64,000 nucleotides of DNA from an uncultured Rhizobium sp. (GCA_945952315.1 CAMFIE010000008.1:88769-152768); one strand, 5' to 3'; positions 47,488-55,725 are shown, counted from the stretch's first letter. A program made the numbers and translations. Notes: generated by a model from the sequence alone, not told the origin.

Positions 47488-48090
47488 TCAGTGTGGCGCT
47501 CGGATTGTACCCGTCGAAACGCCAATGATGCTCACTCGATCGTCGTCAACTTGCTCTGGTCTCTGTGGCCCGAGGCGCATTGAGTGCGTCATGATGAAGG
47601 GAGGCATGTAGAGCCGGAGTACGAATTCGGTCATCGATGTGAGTTGGTCGGTAACTCTTGCAAGCACCACATCGCCTGCCTTGGCGCGCTTGTTGCTGTC
47701 TATGACTACGATATCGCCAGGAAGAATGCCCATGGCGTCTAGGGCTGCGCCCTTCATAATCCAAGCTGTTACGTTATCCTTCGTAGCGTCGTCAAAGGAG
47801 CGCCGTACCCAAGAGGGGTATTCGTGCGCCTCGGTTTCGAAAGCAACAGCGTCTGGGTCGCTGCCAGCCTTATTCCGGCCTGGGAATTGATATGGCCGAT
47901 ATCCGCTATAATGAGCGAGTTTTTCAATGCTTGCCTGAGTAATCGTCACCTTCTCGGTTTTGTCATTCAGGAAGCGCGTAACGGTGCTCGCCGCCATACC
48001 GGCATTTAGTGCCAGTTGCGAAGGAGACAGGTTCATATGCCGCGCAACGGCGGCAATCCATTCTTTAGTGTCGCGCTGAGACTTGGTCAT
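47488..48090 (-). CDS. Phage repressor, HTH plus degenerate S24 (LexA-like) domain
   Basis: 200 aa. XRE-type HTH at about 18-45 (HMNLSPSQLALNAGMAASTVTRFLND). The C-terminal domain has the S24 frame GAALDAMGILPGDIVVIDSN ... AKAGDVVLARV, but the catalytic Ser of the usual GDSM box is Ala116 and no Lys follows at the VKR position (EFVLRLY). It keeps the dimerisation fold but probably cannot self-cleave. The ATG at 48090 lacks a clear RBS. It is divergent from the Cro-like gene. Confidence 0.88.
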   Translation of the reverse strand: MTKSQRDTKEWIAAVARHMNLSPSQLALNAGMAASTVTRFLNDKTEKVTITQASIEKLAHYSGYRPYQFPGRNKAGSDPDAVAFETEAHEYPSWVRRSFDDATKDNVTAWIMKGAALDAMGILPGDIVVIDSNKRAKAGDVVLARVTDQLTSMTEFVLRLYMPPFIMTHSMRLGPQRPEQVDDDRVSIIGVSTGTIRAPH

Positions 48091-48147
48091 GCGCGCTAAA
48101 CTAAAACTGTGTGGTGCTAACGCGTTCACAAAAAAACACCTTGCGCT

Positions 48148-48165
48148 ATAAGCAAGAATGCTTAT
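48148..48165. promoter_or_regulatory. Phage repressor operator OR-like, between repressor and Cro-like genes
   Basis: ATAAGCA-AGAA-TGCTTAT, perfect 7-bp arms, same spacing and core as the site at 47163-47182. An overlapping TGCTTA-N6-TAAGCA (48159-48176) could be a second site. Confidence 0.78.
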
Positions 48166-48199
48166 CACATTAAGCACGCTGAATGGCAAGGTGATTTGC

Positions 48200-48403
48200 A
48201 TGTTTCCCCAAATCGAAGAGCGCAGGCTCAAAGCTGGCATCACTCAAAAGGAGCTATGCATCCGCGCCGGAGTACACCCGACGCGGTACAATGCGCGAAA
48301 GAATGGTCGTTGCGGAATGGGTGAGCGGTCGCTGACCAGATTGCACAATGCGCTTGACGAGCTGATCAGAGAGAAACAGCAGATCCTCGAGGCGGTATCA
48401 TGA
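48200..48403 (+). CDS. Cro-like HTH regulator
   Basis: 67 aa from the ATG at 48200 (AAGGTG upstream). XRE-like HTH: IEERRLKAGITQKELCIRAGVHPTRYNARKNG. It is divergent from the repressor across the operator, the classic Cro position. It overlaps the next gene by 4 bp. Confidence 0.82.
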   Translation: MFPQIEERRLKAGITQKELCIRAGVHPTRYNARKNGRCGMGERSLTRLHNALDELIREKQQILEAVS

Positions 48404-48678
48404 ACAGCCTCACGGAAATCTATACCGCCGACATGCCGCCAGCAGAGCTGAGCGAGCGCACGGAATTCCACTGTCAGATGCTCGATCGGTTGAATGCCGT
48501 AGCCATGGACGATGGATGGCAGACAAGCCAGATCCTTTCCTACCTTGTGAGGGATGGAATGGTGGCGCTCGCGATCACCCAGGGTGGCTCCCGCATCGCC
48601 ACAATCGAGGATCTCCGCATATTCCGCGAGGAAAAGCGCAAAGCCAGGGAGGCCGCGCGCAGCGCGGTGCAGCAATGA
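48400..48678 (+). CDS. Early phage protein of unknown function
   Basis: 92 aa, coupled to the Cro-like gene (ATGA). Helical, acidic N-terminus and a basic tail (FREEKRKAREAARSAVQQ). The DGWQTSQILSYLVRDGMVALAI region could be a small helical domain. Family not recognised. Confidence 0.75.
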   Translation: MNSLTEIYTADMPPAELSERTEFHCQMLDRLNAVAMDDGWQTSQILSYLVRDGMVALAITQGGSRIATIEDLRIFREEKRKAREAARSAVQQ

Positions 48679-48718
48679 GCCAAAACAGGCAGATAGATGT
48701 TCGCGAACTTTTAAACGG

Positions 48719-48970
48719 CTACGATAACTTTTTGGACTGGGCATGGCCGCGCAAGCGTGAAGCCGAAGCTGAAATATCTGACACAATTGACTCAACAGTT
48801 GGCCAGAGCGGGTCGTTCGGGCTGATCGATAGTTCGGAATGCGCGAGTTCGAGTGCGTTTTCGACCGTAACCGATTTGCCTGCTGCAAGCAGTACCATCA
48901 CGAGCCGCATCGCAATGTGGTGCGCTTGCATGGGCATCATGAAATTCTTCACGAAGTCTGCCTCGTTCAT
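48719..48970 (-). CDS. Small phage protein encoded against the early operon
   Basis: 83 aa. The ATG has a good RBS (GAGGAG then 5 bp). MNEADFVKNFMMPMQAHHIAMRLVMVLLAAGKSVTVENALELAHSELSI is helical. It faces right-to-left among plus-strand early genes, and its start is 68 bp from the divergent 49039 gene. The plus-strand frame over it has no RBS and is less likely. Function unknown. Confidence 0.6.
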   Translation of the reverse strand: MNEADFVKNFMMPMQAHHIAMRLVMVLLAAGKSVTVENALELAHSELSISPNDPLWPTVESIVSDISASASRLRGHAQSKKLS

Positions 48971-49038
48971 CTCCGCGCTCCTCGATGACTACTACCAGAA
49001 AGAACTATCGGCTGAGTCTGCTCAGAAGGGAAAGAGCC

Positions 49039-49362
49039 ATGACTGAGCTTCTCCCCATCATTGAGCAGCTCGCTGACGCAAAGACGGATGCTGAACGCGC
49101 CGACTGGTTATTGCATGCGCCGTATTCGATCCTGCTCACGTATCAGATAATAATTGGCCAGCGCCTTCGATATGCCGGTTTCACGTTCGGTGCTGAATAT
49201 CTCGATGTCGTTTTGGCCTGCCTGAGATCCGTTCGCTCTACTTCGAAGCACGCGGAAATCTTGGCGGATCTGAACATTTGGACTGCCGCAATGAAGGAAA
49301 TCCAGCACGGGGCACCTGTCGAACGCGCCGCGAGATATATGTCTCTTCTAAATCAAAAGTGA
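49039..49362 (+). CDS. Early phage protein of unknown function
   Basis: 107 aa from the ATG at 49039 with AGAAGGGAAAGAG upstream. Helical; MTELLPIIEQLADAKTDAERADWLLHAPYSILLTYQIIIGQRLRYAGF. No recognised domain. Confidence 0.75.
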   Translation: MTELLPIIEQLADAKTDAERADWLLHAPYSILLTYQIIIGQRLRYAGFTFGAEYLDVVLACLRSVRSTSKHAEILADLNIWTAAMKEIQHGAPVERAARYMSLLNQK

Positions 49363-49443
49363 TCCGAACGGCTTCCGCCGCTCGATGCGTTCTCATGCCG
49401 GTTTGTATTGCGTCCGGACACCCAATTTGCCCGCACGGATATC

Positions 49444-50004
49444 ATGACCGATCAGGAAAAGCTGCAGATGGAATTCAACCGGCTCATAGGTCGCATCGCG
49501 CGATCGCCATTTTCTGTTGCCGCTGTAGCGCGGCATGCAGGTGTAGGCAGTGGCTGGCTCCGCAATGTCAGCGCTGGTCGCCGCCCGCTGAAGAAATCAA
49601 CGTTCGACCTGGTCGAGCGCGCTTTCCATGATCTCGAAAAGGACAAGCCGGGCATTTCCGATGAGGAGGGGTTCCGCCTTTATCGCCTGGCATTGGCGCT
49701 GGTGATCCGTCATGCCGATGAGCACCTGCCGGATCTCGCTGGCGCCGACATTCAAACCGTTCTCGATCAGGATCCGGCGCGCCGTGCGACCGAAGATCCT
49801 GTCTGGCTTCAAGCCGCGCACCTTCGTCGAGCCGCTCTCTATCTCGCCTATGTGATGTTTCCGCTGACGCAAGCCCGGCTGGGCCGCATCGTTGCGCTAT
49901 CGAAAGCGGCCGTTTCACTGGCGATCAACGATATCGAGAAGGATCGTGAAGGCAAAAGCAGCCGGTTTGAAAAGCTCTTCGCTTTCTATGAGGGCCTGAA
50001 ATGA
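49444..50004 (+). CDS. Phage replication protein with DnaA domain IV-like C-terminus
   Basis: 186 aa. N-terminal HTH-like region (VAAVARHAGVGSGWLRNVSAGRRPLKKSTFDLVERAF). The C-terminal part RRAALYLAYVMFPLTQARLGRIVALSKAAVSLAINDIEKDRE follows the DnaA domain IV pattern (R.IAMYLAR....S...IGR.FG..H.TV..AI..IE..R). It lies directly upstream of the primase, overlapping it by 4 bp, so a replication-initiator role is likely. A TTG at 49408 is an alternative start. Confidence 0.65.
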   Translation: MTDQEKLQMEFNRLIGRIARSPFSVAAVARHAGVGSGWLRNVSAGRRPLKKSTFDLVERAFHDLEKDKPGISDEEGFRLYRLALALVIRHADEHLPDLAGADIQTVLDQDPARRATEDPVWLQAAHLRRAALYLAYVMFPLTQARLGRIVALSKAAVSLAINDIEKDREGKSSRFEKLFAFYEGLK

Positions 50005-51119
50005 GCCGTCAGAGCGATACCCCGGAAATCAAGCAGCTTCTCAAGGATCGCATCGTCGATCTTTGTGCTCGCCTATTGCCTGACGGTCGCGTGCAGGGCC
50101 GCCTATGGGTTGCGCATAACCCTATCACCCAGGATCACCGGCAAAGCCCTGAATTCAAAGTCGCGCTCCGGGGCGATATCGGCGCATGGAAAGATTGGCG
50201 CACCGGAGAAAAGGGCGATGTGTTCGGCCTGGTCGAATACTGCGCAGGCTGCACCGATTTTCGCGATGTGATCCGCTGGGCTCGAGATTTTCTCGGCCTT
50301 GGCAATCTATCCCGTGAAGATCGCGAGCGGATGAATGAGCAGGCCCGCCGCAATGCCGAGCGCGCGCGCCGTGTTGCGCAAGAGGCGGTGGCCCAGCGTA
50401 TCAATCGAGCTCGTCAGATCTTCGAGGGCGGCCAGCCCTTCGGTTTCGGCGGCGCGGCCGAGCAGCATGCAATGGCGTATTTTGCCGGGCGTGGCTGCGA
50501 TCCGCGCGAGATCGCCAATCTCGATCGAGAAACATTCCGGTTCCATCCCGCCATGGAATACTGGAAGCGGGCTCAGTTCCGGCACGAGAACGGCCGACGC
50601 GTCAAGATCGCGGAAGGGCCGAAGCTCCCCTGCATTCTCTCCGCCATGCGCGGGCCGACCGGCATCATTACGGCTGTCCATATGACTTTCCTCGATCCGC
50701 TCGAGCCGAAGAAGTTTGCGGCCGATGGCGACGACGAAAGCGCCAAAATCATGTTCGGCGAGGCGAGGGGGGCGATGATCCGGATCTCGCATGGCCCGGA
50801 AGATTTGCCGCCGGAAGCGGCCGAGCTGCCCTATCCCCTGATCCTTTGTGAAGGCGTCGAGGATGGCATTTCGCTCGCTATCCCTTGCCCGCAAGCACGC
50901 GTCTGGGCCGCTGGCAGTCTGTCTGCCATGGCCGCCGCGCCGGTAGGGCTCTCCTGTATCTCGGCCGTGATCATGGCCCGCGACAACGACTGGTCGAAAA
51001 AGCAGGCCGTCGAGCAATTCGAAGCCGCCCAGGCCGAACTGATGGCGAGCGGCAAGCCCGTCACCGAAATGGCGAGCAGCTTTGGAAAAGATTTCAACGA
51101 TCTAATGAAAGGGGAATGA
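50001..51119 (+). CDS. Phage primase with Toprim domain
   Basis: 372 aa. The N-terminal part resembles zinc-less primase heads (GAWKDWRTGEKGDVFGLVEYCAGCTDFRDVIRWARDFLGL); a helical arginine-rich linker follows. The C-terminal Toprim motifs are LILCEGVEDGISLA (Glu) and AVIMARDNDWSKK (DxD-type). It makes RNA primers for phage replication, working with the helicase at 53107. It is coupled to the DnaA-like gene. Confidence 0.85.
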   Translation: MSRQSDTPEIKQLLKDRIVDLCARLLPDGRVQGRLWVAHNPITQDHRQSPEFKVALRGDIGAWKDWRTGEKGDVFGLVEYCAGCTDFRDVIRWARDFLGLGNLSREDRERMNEQARRNAERARRVAQEAVAQRINRARQIFEGGQPFGFGGAAEQHAMAYFAGRGCDPREIANLDRETFRFHPAMEYWKRAQFRHENGRRVKIAEGPKLPCILSAMRGPTGIITAVHMTFLDPLEPKKFAADGDDESAKIMFGEARGAMIRISHGPEDLPPEAAELPYPLILCEGVEDGISLAIPCPQARVWAAGSLSAMAAAPVGLSCISAVIMARDNDWSKKQAVEQFEAAQAELMASGKPVTEMASSFGKDFNDLMKGE

Positions 51120-51121
51120 GC

Positions 51122-51511
51122 ATGTTTGGAATTCTCGCTGTCTTCGACCCGCGCGTAAAGGCTCGCCAGATCGCGGCGCTGAAAAGCACCAATGAGCAGC
51201 TGCAGAGCCTGCTCGATTTGTATGCCGATCGTGCCTTTGCCGCGAGTATGCAGCTTTCACAACAGCACCATCGCAATCTTGTCGCCCGCGAGCAGCTCAT
51301 TGAGCAGATCAAAACGCTTTCCGAAGAGCTTCGCCAGGTGAAAGCAAAGCATGAGATCTCGGAAGGCCGGTTCTCGATCGCCGATCTGCGCAAAGTTGTG
51401 GTCCACTCGCACCTGCGGATCATGCTCAAGACCGCAATCATCAATCTGCTGGATGGCGAGGCGAAGCGCCAGGCCGCGCGGCTGAGCAATGATGCGGATG
51501 GATCCCGCTGA
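51122..51511 (+). CDS. Coiled-coil phage protein
   Basis: 129 aa; AGGGGAA precedes the ATG, 2 bp after the primase stop. A long helix (about 15-85) with heptad character: ALKSTNEQLQSLLDLYADRAFAA ... REQLIEQIKTLSEELRQVKAKHE. Function unknown; possibly a structural or replication accessory protein. Confidence 0.75.
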   Translation: MFGILAVFDPRVKARQIAALKSTNEQLQSLLDLYADRAFAASMQLSQQHHRNLVAREQLIEQIKTLSEELRQVKAKHEISEGRFSIADLRKVVVHSHLRIMLKTAIINLLDGEAKRQAARLSNDADGSR

Positions 51512-51532
51512 CGGTTTCGCCGAGGCAGCGCA

Positions 51533-51655
51533 ATGATTTCCGCAGTCTGGTTCGTGATCAATCTCGGCCTTGTCGCTGCTGTTTTCTACGTCTTCGGCCG
51601 CATCTGCACTGCTAGTTTAACGAAGGAGCCCAGCGATGGCCCGCCATTGGTCTGA
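51533..51655 (+). CDS. 40-aa membrane peptide
   Basis: Begins MISAVWFVINLGLVAAVFYVFG, one hydrophobic helix, then a short polar tail. A RBS-like GAGG lies 8 bp upstream. It overlaps the next gene by 20 bp. Very small, so confidence is limited. Confidence 0.5.
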   Translation: MISAVWFVINLGLVAAVFYVFGRICTASLTKEPSDGPPLV

Positions 51656-51785
51656 GCGGCTTCCGTGCAGCTGCGGCAAGTCCTTCCGCTCCTATTCGGC
51701 CGAGGCCGTCCACCGGCACAATTTCCCACTCCTCTGCAAGGCGGCAAAGAGGCCGCGAAAAAAGAAGGTGAAGCAAGATGCTTGA
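51636..51785 (+). CDS. 49-aa zinc-finger-like protein
   Basis: GAAGGAG precedes the ATG. The segment CSCGKSFRSYSAEAVHRHNF has Cys-x-Cys and His-x-His at the spacing of a degenerate C2H2 finger; the tail is KRPRKKKVK, strongly basic. Probably nucleic-acid binding. It overlaps the following gene by 8 bp. Confidence 0.6.
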   Translation: MARHWSERLPCSCGKSFRSYSAEAVHRHNFPLLCKAAKRPRKKKVKQDA

Positions 51786-51981
51786 AGCTGATGAACCGGA
51801 GCGCTGCACGATCTGCGGCAAAGCGCTCAAAGATAGTGACATGGTCTATTTCGATCATGGCGACGGCGGCTATGTCCATTCGGAATGCGCCGGCGACGAT
51901 CGCGAAAGCTTTGTCGACGACGAAGGAAATCCGCTCGCTGAAGGCGATCCGCTTCCGAAGCCGTTCCCTTACGAGGCCTGA
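51778..51981 (+). CDS. 67-aa CxxC zinc-binding protein
   Basis: Cys pair CTICG at 10-13 with HSEC near 34-37 gives a likely Zn(Cys3His) knuckle; the rest is very acidic ([26 protein letters not shown]). GAAGGTGA precedes the ATG. Function unknown; its charge is opposite to that of the basic finger protein just upstream. Confidence 0.7.
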   Translation: MLEADEPERCTICGKALKDSDMVYFDHGDGGYVHSECAGDDRESFVDDEGNPLAEGDPLPKPFPYEA

Positions 51982-51986
51982 CTGCC

Positions 51987-52244
51987 ATGGCCTATCCCGA
52001 CAATGAACCTGAAAACCCTGCAGCATCCCAGCTGCGCGCCTTCGTCGAGCGCCTCGAGCGCCTCTACGAGGAAAGCCGCACGATCATGGATGACGTCAAG
52101 GACGTGCTCGGCGAGGCCCATAGCGTTGGCTTCGACAAGAAGGCTCTCAAGCGCCTGGTCGCGCTTCGGAGAAAGGATCCCCAGCAGCGCATCGAGGAGG
52201 AGGCAATTCTCCAAACCCACATGGCCGCTCTCGGGATGGAATGA
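51987..52244 (+). CDS. GapR-family (DUF2312) DNA-binding protein, phage-encoded
   Basis: 85 aa. [71 protein letters not shown] matches the DUF2312 family almost end to end. Host GapR binds overtwisted DNA ahead of replication and transcription and stimulates type II topoisomerases. The phage copy lies among replication genes and probably serves phage DNA. Confidence 0.9.
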   Translation: MAYPDNEPENPAASQLRAFVERLERLYEESRTIMDDVKDVLGEAHSVGFDKKALKRLVALRRKDPQQRIEEEAILQTHMAALGME

Positions 52245-52268
52245 TCGCTCACACAAAGGAAAAGTCCA

Positions 52269-53042
52269 ATGGCGAAGGGTAAAGCAAATGAGAAAATCGA
52301 TGCAGCTGCTGTCGAGGAAACGGGCGCTCCGGATCAGTCGCAGGCAAGCGGCGCGCCTGAAGGTAGCGCAGGATCTGAAACAGAACTGGCAAGCGATCCT
52401 GCTCTCGGTTCTGAAGGAGAGGGGCTTTCCGAGATTTGGGGAGAGGCTGAAAATACAGAACCGGTTCATCCAGAGCACGCTCCGGATGGCGCGCCGCTGG
52501 AAAATGCCCAGCCTGAAGAAGGTGGCCTGGGCAATTCTGCTGGAAGCCTGAATGAACAGGAACCGCAGGAACCTGAGTTCGATCTGGAAAAGCTGACCAG
52601 CATTGAGCGGGCACAGCTCGGCCTTTTCCAGTGGGTGCTTGATGAGTGTGGAAGCGTATTCTCTGCTTTCGAGATCGATATGGATCGTGATCTGCTGCCA
52701 CATGCACACGAAGACCTCAGCCCAAATTTGCCGCGCGCCCAGCGGATCCTTGCGCTCAATCAGCTTGTCGAGCGTATCGGCCATGTGAATGCCACGCCTG
52801 CCGTGCTGGCCCAGCAGCTCAAGCTCGAAGGCATGTTCAAGCCTGAGCATGAGCTGCAGCAGAAGGCGGCCGAGGCTGCGCTTTCCGTGTTCATTGAAAT
52901 CCGGCGCGTGGTTACGGATTTCGCCGATCGGGCGCGTCTTTGGAAAGAAGCGCAGGCCGCTGCTCTCGTGCCGCCGCCCGCGCCCCTGCCGCTCGAGGAT
53001 ACCGCGCTCGAGCTCGTCGATGCGCCTGGCGCTTCCTACTGA
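52269..53042 (+). CDS. Phage protein with disordered acidic N-terminus
   Basis: 257 aa. Residues 1-100 are low complexity (Glu, Ala, Gly, Ser, Pro); 105-225 are helical (LTSIERAQLGLFQWVLDECGSVFSAFEIDMD ... LARAQR-like heptads); the end is Pro/Ala-rich. AAAGGAAAAG precedes the ATG. It lies between gapR-like and helicase genes. Function unknown. Confidence 0.75.
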   Translation: MAKGKANEKIDAAAVEETGAPDQSQASGAPEGSAGSETELASDPALGSEGEGLSEIWGEAENTEPVHPEHAPDGAPLENAQPEEGGLGNSAGSLNEQEPQEPEFDLEKLTSIERAQLGLFQWVLDECGSVFSAFEIDMDRDLLPHAHEDLSPNLPRAQRILALNQLVERIGHVNATPAVLAQQLKLEGMFKPEHELQQKAAEAALSVFIEIRRVVTDFADRARLWKEAQAAALVPPPAPLPLEDTALELVDAPGASY

Positions 53043-53106
53043 GCATCGTGATCCTGCAGCGCCGGTCTCCGGCGCTGCCATTCCATGACAAGAAATTGAG
53101 CGAGCA

Positions 53107-55002
53107 ATGGCCGCGAAGAAATCCCAACAGACCGGAAAGCGCGCGATCGCTGCGCATTTCATGGACGCCATGGCCGAGCTCGAGGCGCGCCAGGCCTTTT
53201 CCGATCCTGATCCATCGCTCGCGCGTGACGGCATTAAGCCAGGGCAGTGGCCCGGAAATCCCCATGATGCGATGCCGCCAAACTGCCCGGTGCAGGTGCT
53301 GGGCATGATGGATGGAACCGTTTACGTGATCTCGGCCAGCGGCGAGCTGCATAGCGTCACGAGCTGGGACCATGCGAAGCTCGTTACGCTGTTCGCGCCA
53401 TACACGAATTACCTCTATTGGGCATGGCCCGCCTTCGGCAAAGCCGGTGTGGATCCCAACACTGGCGAAGATCTTCCACCGAAGGTCAAAAGGGTGGAGC
53501 GCGATCGCGCTGTGACCGCCATTATCTCGGAGGCCGGTCGCCGCGGCATTTTTGACCCTAACCAGAATGTGCGCGGCCGTGGTGCCTGGTCCTCGGCCGA
53601 CAAGCTGCTGTGGCATTCCGGCGAGCGGCTGTTTGCCTCGGAAGTGACCAAGCGCGACCAGCAGGGCAGGGCGATCGATTGGAAATTGACGCACGCTCGC
53701 CCGGGCGAGCTCGACGGCTATTTCTACAAGCGCGGCCCTGAAACCATCAAGCCATGGAGCGAGCCGGTTGGCGTGGTCGATAGCCCGGCCCATTCCCTGC
53801 TTGCCGATCTCACCACATGGAACTGGCAGCGCAAGAGCATCGATCCGATATTCATCCTCGGATGGATCGCGACGGGCTTCATGGGTGCAGCGCTCGAGGT
53901 GCGCCCCATGGTCTTTACCACTGGCGGCGCTGGTGTGGGTAAATCTACCCTGCACAATGTCATCCGCGCGATTTTCGGGCCGGTGCTGTTCTCGACCGCC
54001 AACACGACGGCCGCAGGCATTTATCAGGCCATCGGCCAGGACAGCCGCCCGGTGGCTGTCGACGAATTCGAAAGCCGCGCTGGCAGCTTCAAAGAGCAGG
54101 CGATCATTGAATTGGCCCGCCAATCCTACTCAGGCGCGAAACTGTATCGCGGCGGATCCAATCACGAAGGTGTCGAGTTTGAGCTGCGTTCGCCATTCAT
54201 GTTTTCCGCCATCATGCATCCGCCCCTGCAGGTGCAGGACAAAACCCGCATGGCGATCCTCAACCTGCGCCAGCTGGACAAGAAGCACGGCCGGAGCCCG
54301 GTTATTTCGGATGTGGCAGGCCGCCAGCTTCTCAGGCAGATCATGGATGGCTGGGAGGATTTCCAGCTGCGTATTCTCCCGAAATGGCGTGGCATGTTGC
54401 ATGAGGTCGGGCTCGATGCGCGCGCGATCGACACATACGGCACGCTCCTGGCGGCCGCTGAGCTGCTTGTCGGCGAGCAGGGGCTTATTGATATTGGGTT
54501 CCCGGCCGACGATGACGACATGATCATTGATCTGATCAAGCAGGCGACGGCCGATGAGATCGCCGATCGGCAAGAGAAGTGGCAGGAAGTCATATCGACG
54601 ATACTCGCCACCACAATTGACGGCTGGAAAGGCGGCGCAAAGCAAACCGTCGGCCAGATCGTCGAGGAGCTCAAGCACAACACGGATACATTCGGCCTCG
54701 ATGAGGCCCGGCGCGCGCTCGCCCTGGTCGGCCTTGGCCTTAAGAAACCAAGCCTGGTTACAGATGGCTGGGCGCTCTATGTGCCCCTCGATCATGCCCG
54801 ATTGGCTCCCGTGTTCGAGCGTACCGACTATCGCGCTGGTGGTTGGACACAGGCCCTCAAGCAGGCACCACCAGATATCGTCAAGCACGAGCTCGAGCGC
54901 AGCCAGTCCTACATCAAGATCAATGGTGATCCCAAGAAATGCACCGTCGTAGATCTCGGAGCCTATCAGGCTGCGATGGCGCCAATCGGTATGGAGGATT
55001 GA
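53107..55002 (+). CDS. Phage replicative helicase-like ATPase (SF3/DUF927-like)
   Basis: 631 aa. Walker A TGGAGVGKSTLHNVI near residue 278, Walker B PVAVDEFESRAG, then YRGGSNHEGVEFELRSPFMFSAI with sensor residues and a C-terminal helical and winged tail. The N-terminal half is a DUF927-like domain (YVISASGELHSVTSWDHAKLV ...). Such proteins unwind phage DNA after priming. The RBS is weak. It overlaps the next gene by 1 bp. Confidence 0.82.
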   Translation: MAAKKSQQTGKRAIAAHFMDAMAELEARQAFSDPDPSLARDGIKPGQWPGNPHDAMPPNCPVQVLGMMDGTVYVISASGELHSVTSWDHAKLVTLFAPYTNYLYWAWPAFGKAGVDPNTGEDLPPKVKRVERDRAVTAIISEAGRRGIFDPNQNVRGRGAWSSADKLLWHSGERLFASEVTKRDQQGRAIDWKLTHARPGELDGYFYKRGPETIKPWSEPVGVVDSPAHSLLADLTTWNWQRKSIDPIFILGWIATGFMGAALEVRPMVFTTGGAGVGKSTLHNVIRAIFGPVLFSTANTTAAGIYQAIGQDSRPVAVDEFESRAGSFKEQAIIELARQSYSGAKLYRGGSNHEGVEFELRSPFMFSAIMHPPLQVQDKTRMAILNLRQLDKKHGRSPVISDVAGRQLLRQIMDGWEDFQLRILPKWRGMLHEVGLDARAIDTYGTLLAAAELLVGEQGLIDIGFPADDDDMIIDLIKQATADEIADRQEKWQEVISTILATTIDGWKGGAKQTVGQIVEELKHNTDTFGLDEARRALALVGLGLKKPSLVTDGWALYVPLDHARLAPVFERTDYRAGGWTQALKQAPPDIVKHELERSQSYIKINGDPKKCTVVDLGAYQAAMAPIGMED

Positions 55003-55721
55003 TGCGCGATCCTTCTCAAATCAAGATCCTGATCGGATGCGAAACCAGTGGAATGGTTCGCCGCGCTTTCCTCGATCGAGGATTTGACGCCTGGTCCTGC
55101 GATTTGTTGCCGTCCGATGATGCAAGCAACCGCCATATCGTCGCGGATGTTCGCGATCTTTTGAACGACGGCTGGAACATGCTGGCGCTAATGCATCCAC
55201 CGTGCACGCGCCTCTGCAATAGCGGTGTGCGATGGCTAACTGAGCCGCCATCGCGTCTGACAGATGTGTATCCGCTGGCCGATCGGATTTCCTACCAATC
55301 CATGAGCCGTGATGAGCGGCTCGAATTCATGTGGAAGTCTCTTGCGGAAGGTGCCGCCCTGTTCTCGAGCTGCTGGAATGCGCCGATCGAGCACATCGCC
55401 GTTGAAAATCCGGTCATGCATCGACATGCCAAAATGCTGATTTCGAATTATCAGCCACCAGCTCAAACGGTTCAGCCGTGGTGGTTCGGTGCCCGCGCCT
55501 TCAAAGCCACATCATTCTTCCTGCGCGATCTTCCACCAGTGATCCCGACCAACAAGCTTGTGCCGCCAAACCCAGGAACGGAAGAGCACAAGGAATGGTC
55601 GAAGATCCACCGAGCCAGCAGGACACCTGATCGCTGGAAAATCAGAAGTGAAACTTTCCCTGAAATTGCAGCCGCTGTTGCCAGCCAGTGGGGCGATTTC
55701 CTTTTGCAGCATAGGAGCTGA
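55002..55721 (+). CDS. Cytosine-C5-methyltransferase-like phage protein
   Basis: 239 aa from an ATG overlapping the helicase stop, with GGAGG upstream. Opens ILIGCETSGMVRRAFLDRGFDAWSCDLLPSDD, a SAM-type motif I region; MHPPCTRLCNSGVRWL resembles the PC catalytic box and IAVENPVMHR the ENV box. The family is common in phages and much shorter than true C5 methylases, without a clear target-recognition domain. Activity not established. Confidence 0.72.
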   Translation: MRDPSQIKILIGCETSGMVRRAFLDRGFDAWSCDLLPSDDASNRHIVADVRDLLNDGWNMLALMHPPCTRLCNSGVRWLTEPPSRLTDVYPLADRISYQSMSRDERLEFMWKSLAEGAALFSSCWNAPIEHIAVENPVMHRHAKMLISNYQPPAQTVQPWWFGARAFKATSFFLRDLPPVIPTNKLVPPNPGTEEHKEWSKIHRASRTPDRWKIRSETFPEIAAAVASQWGDFLLQHRS

Positions 55722-55725
55722 ACAC

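Noticed and set aside
48516..49046. A 176-codon plus-strand frame across 48679-49046
   Set aside because: It has no RBS, overlaps two better-supported genes, and starts inside the 48400 gene in another frame.
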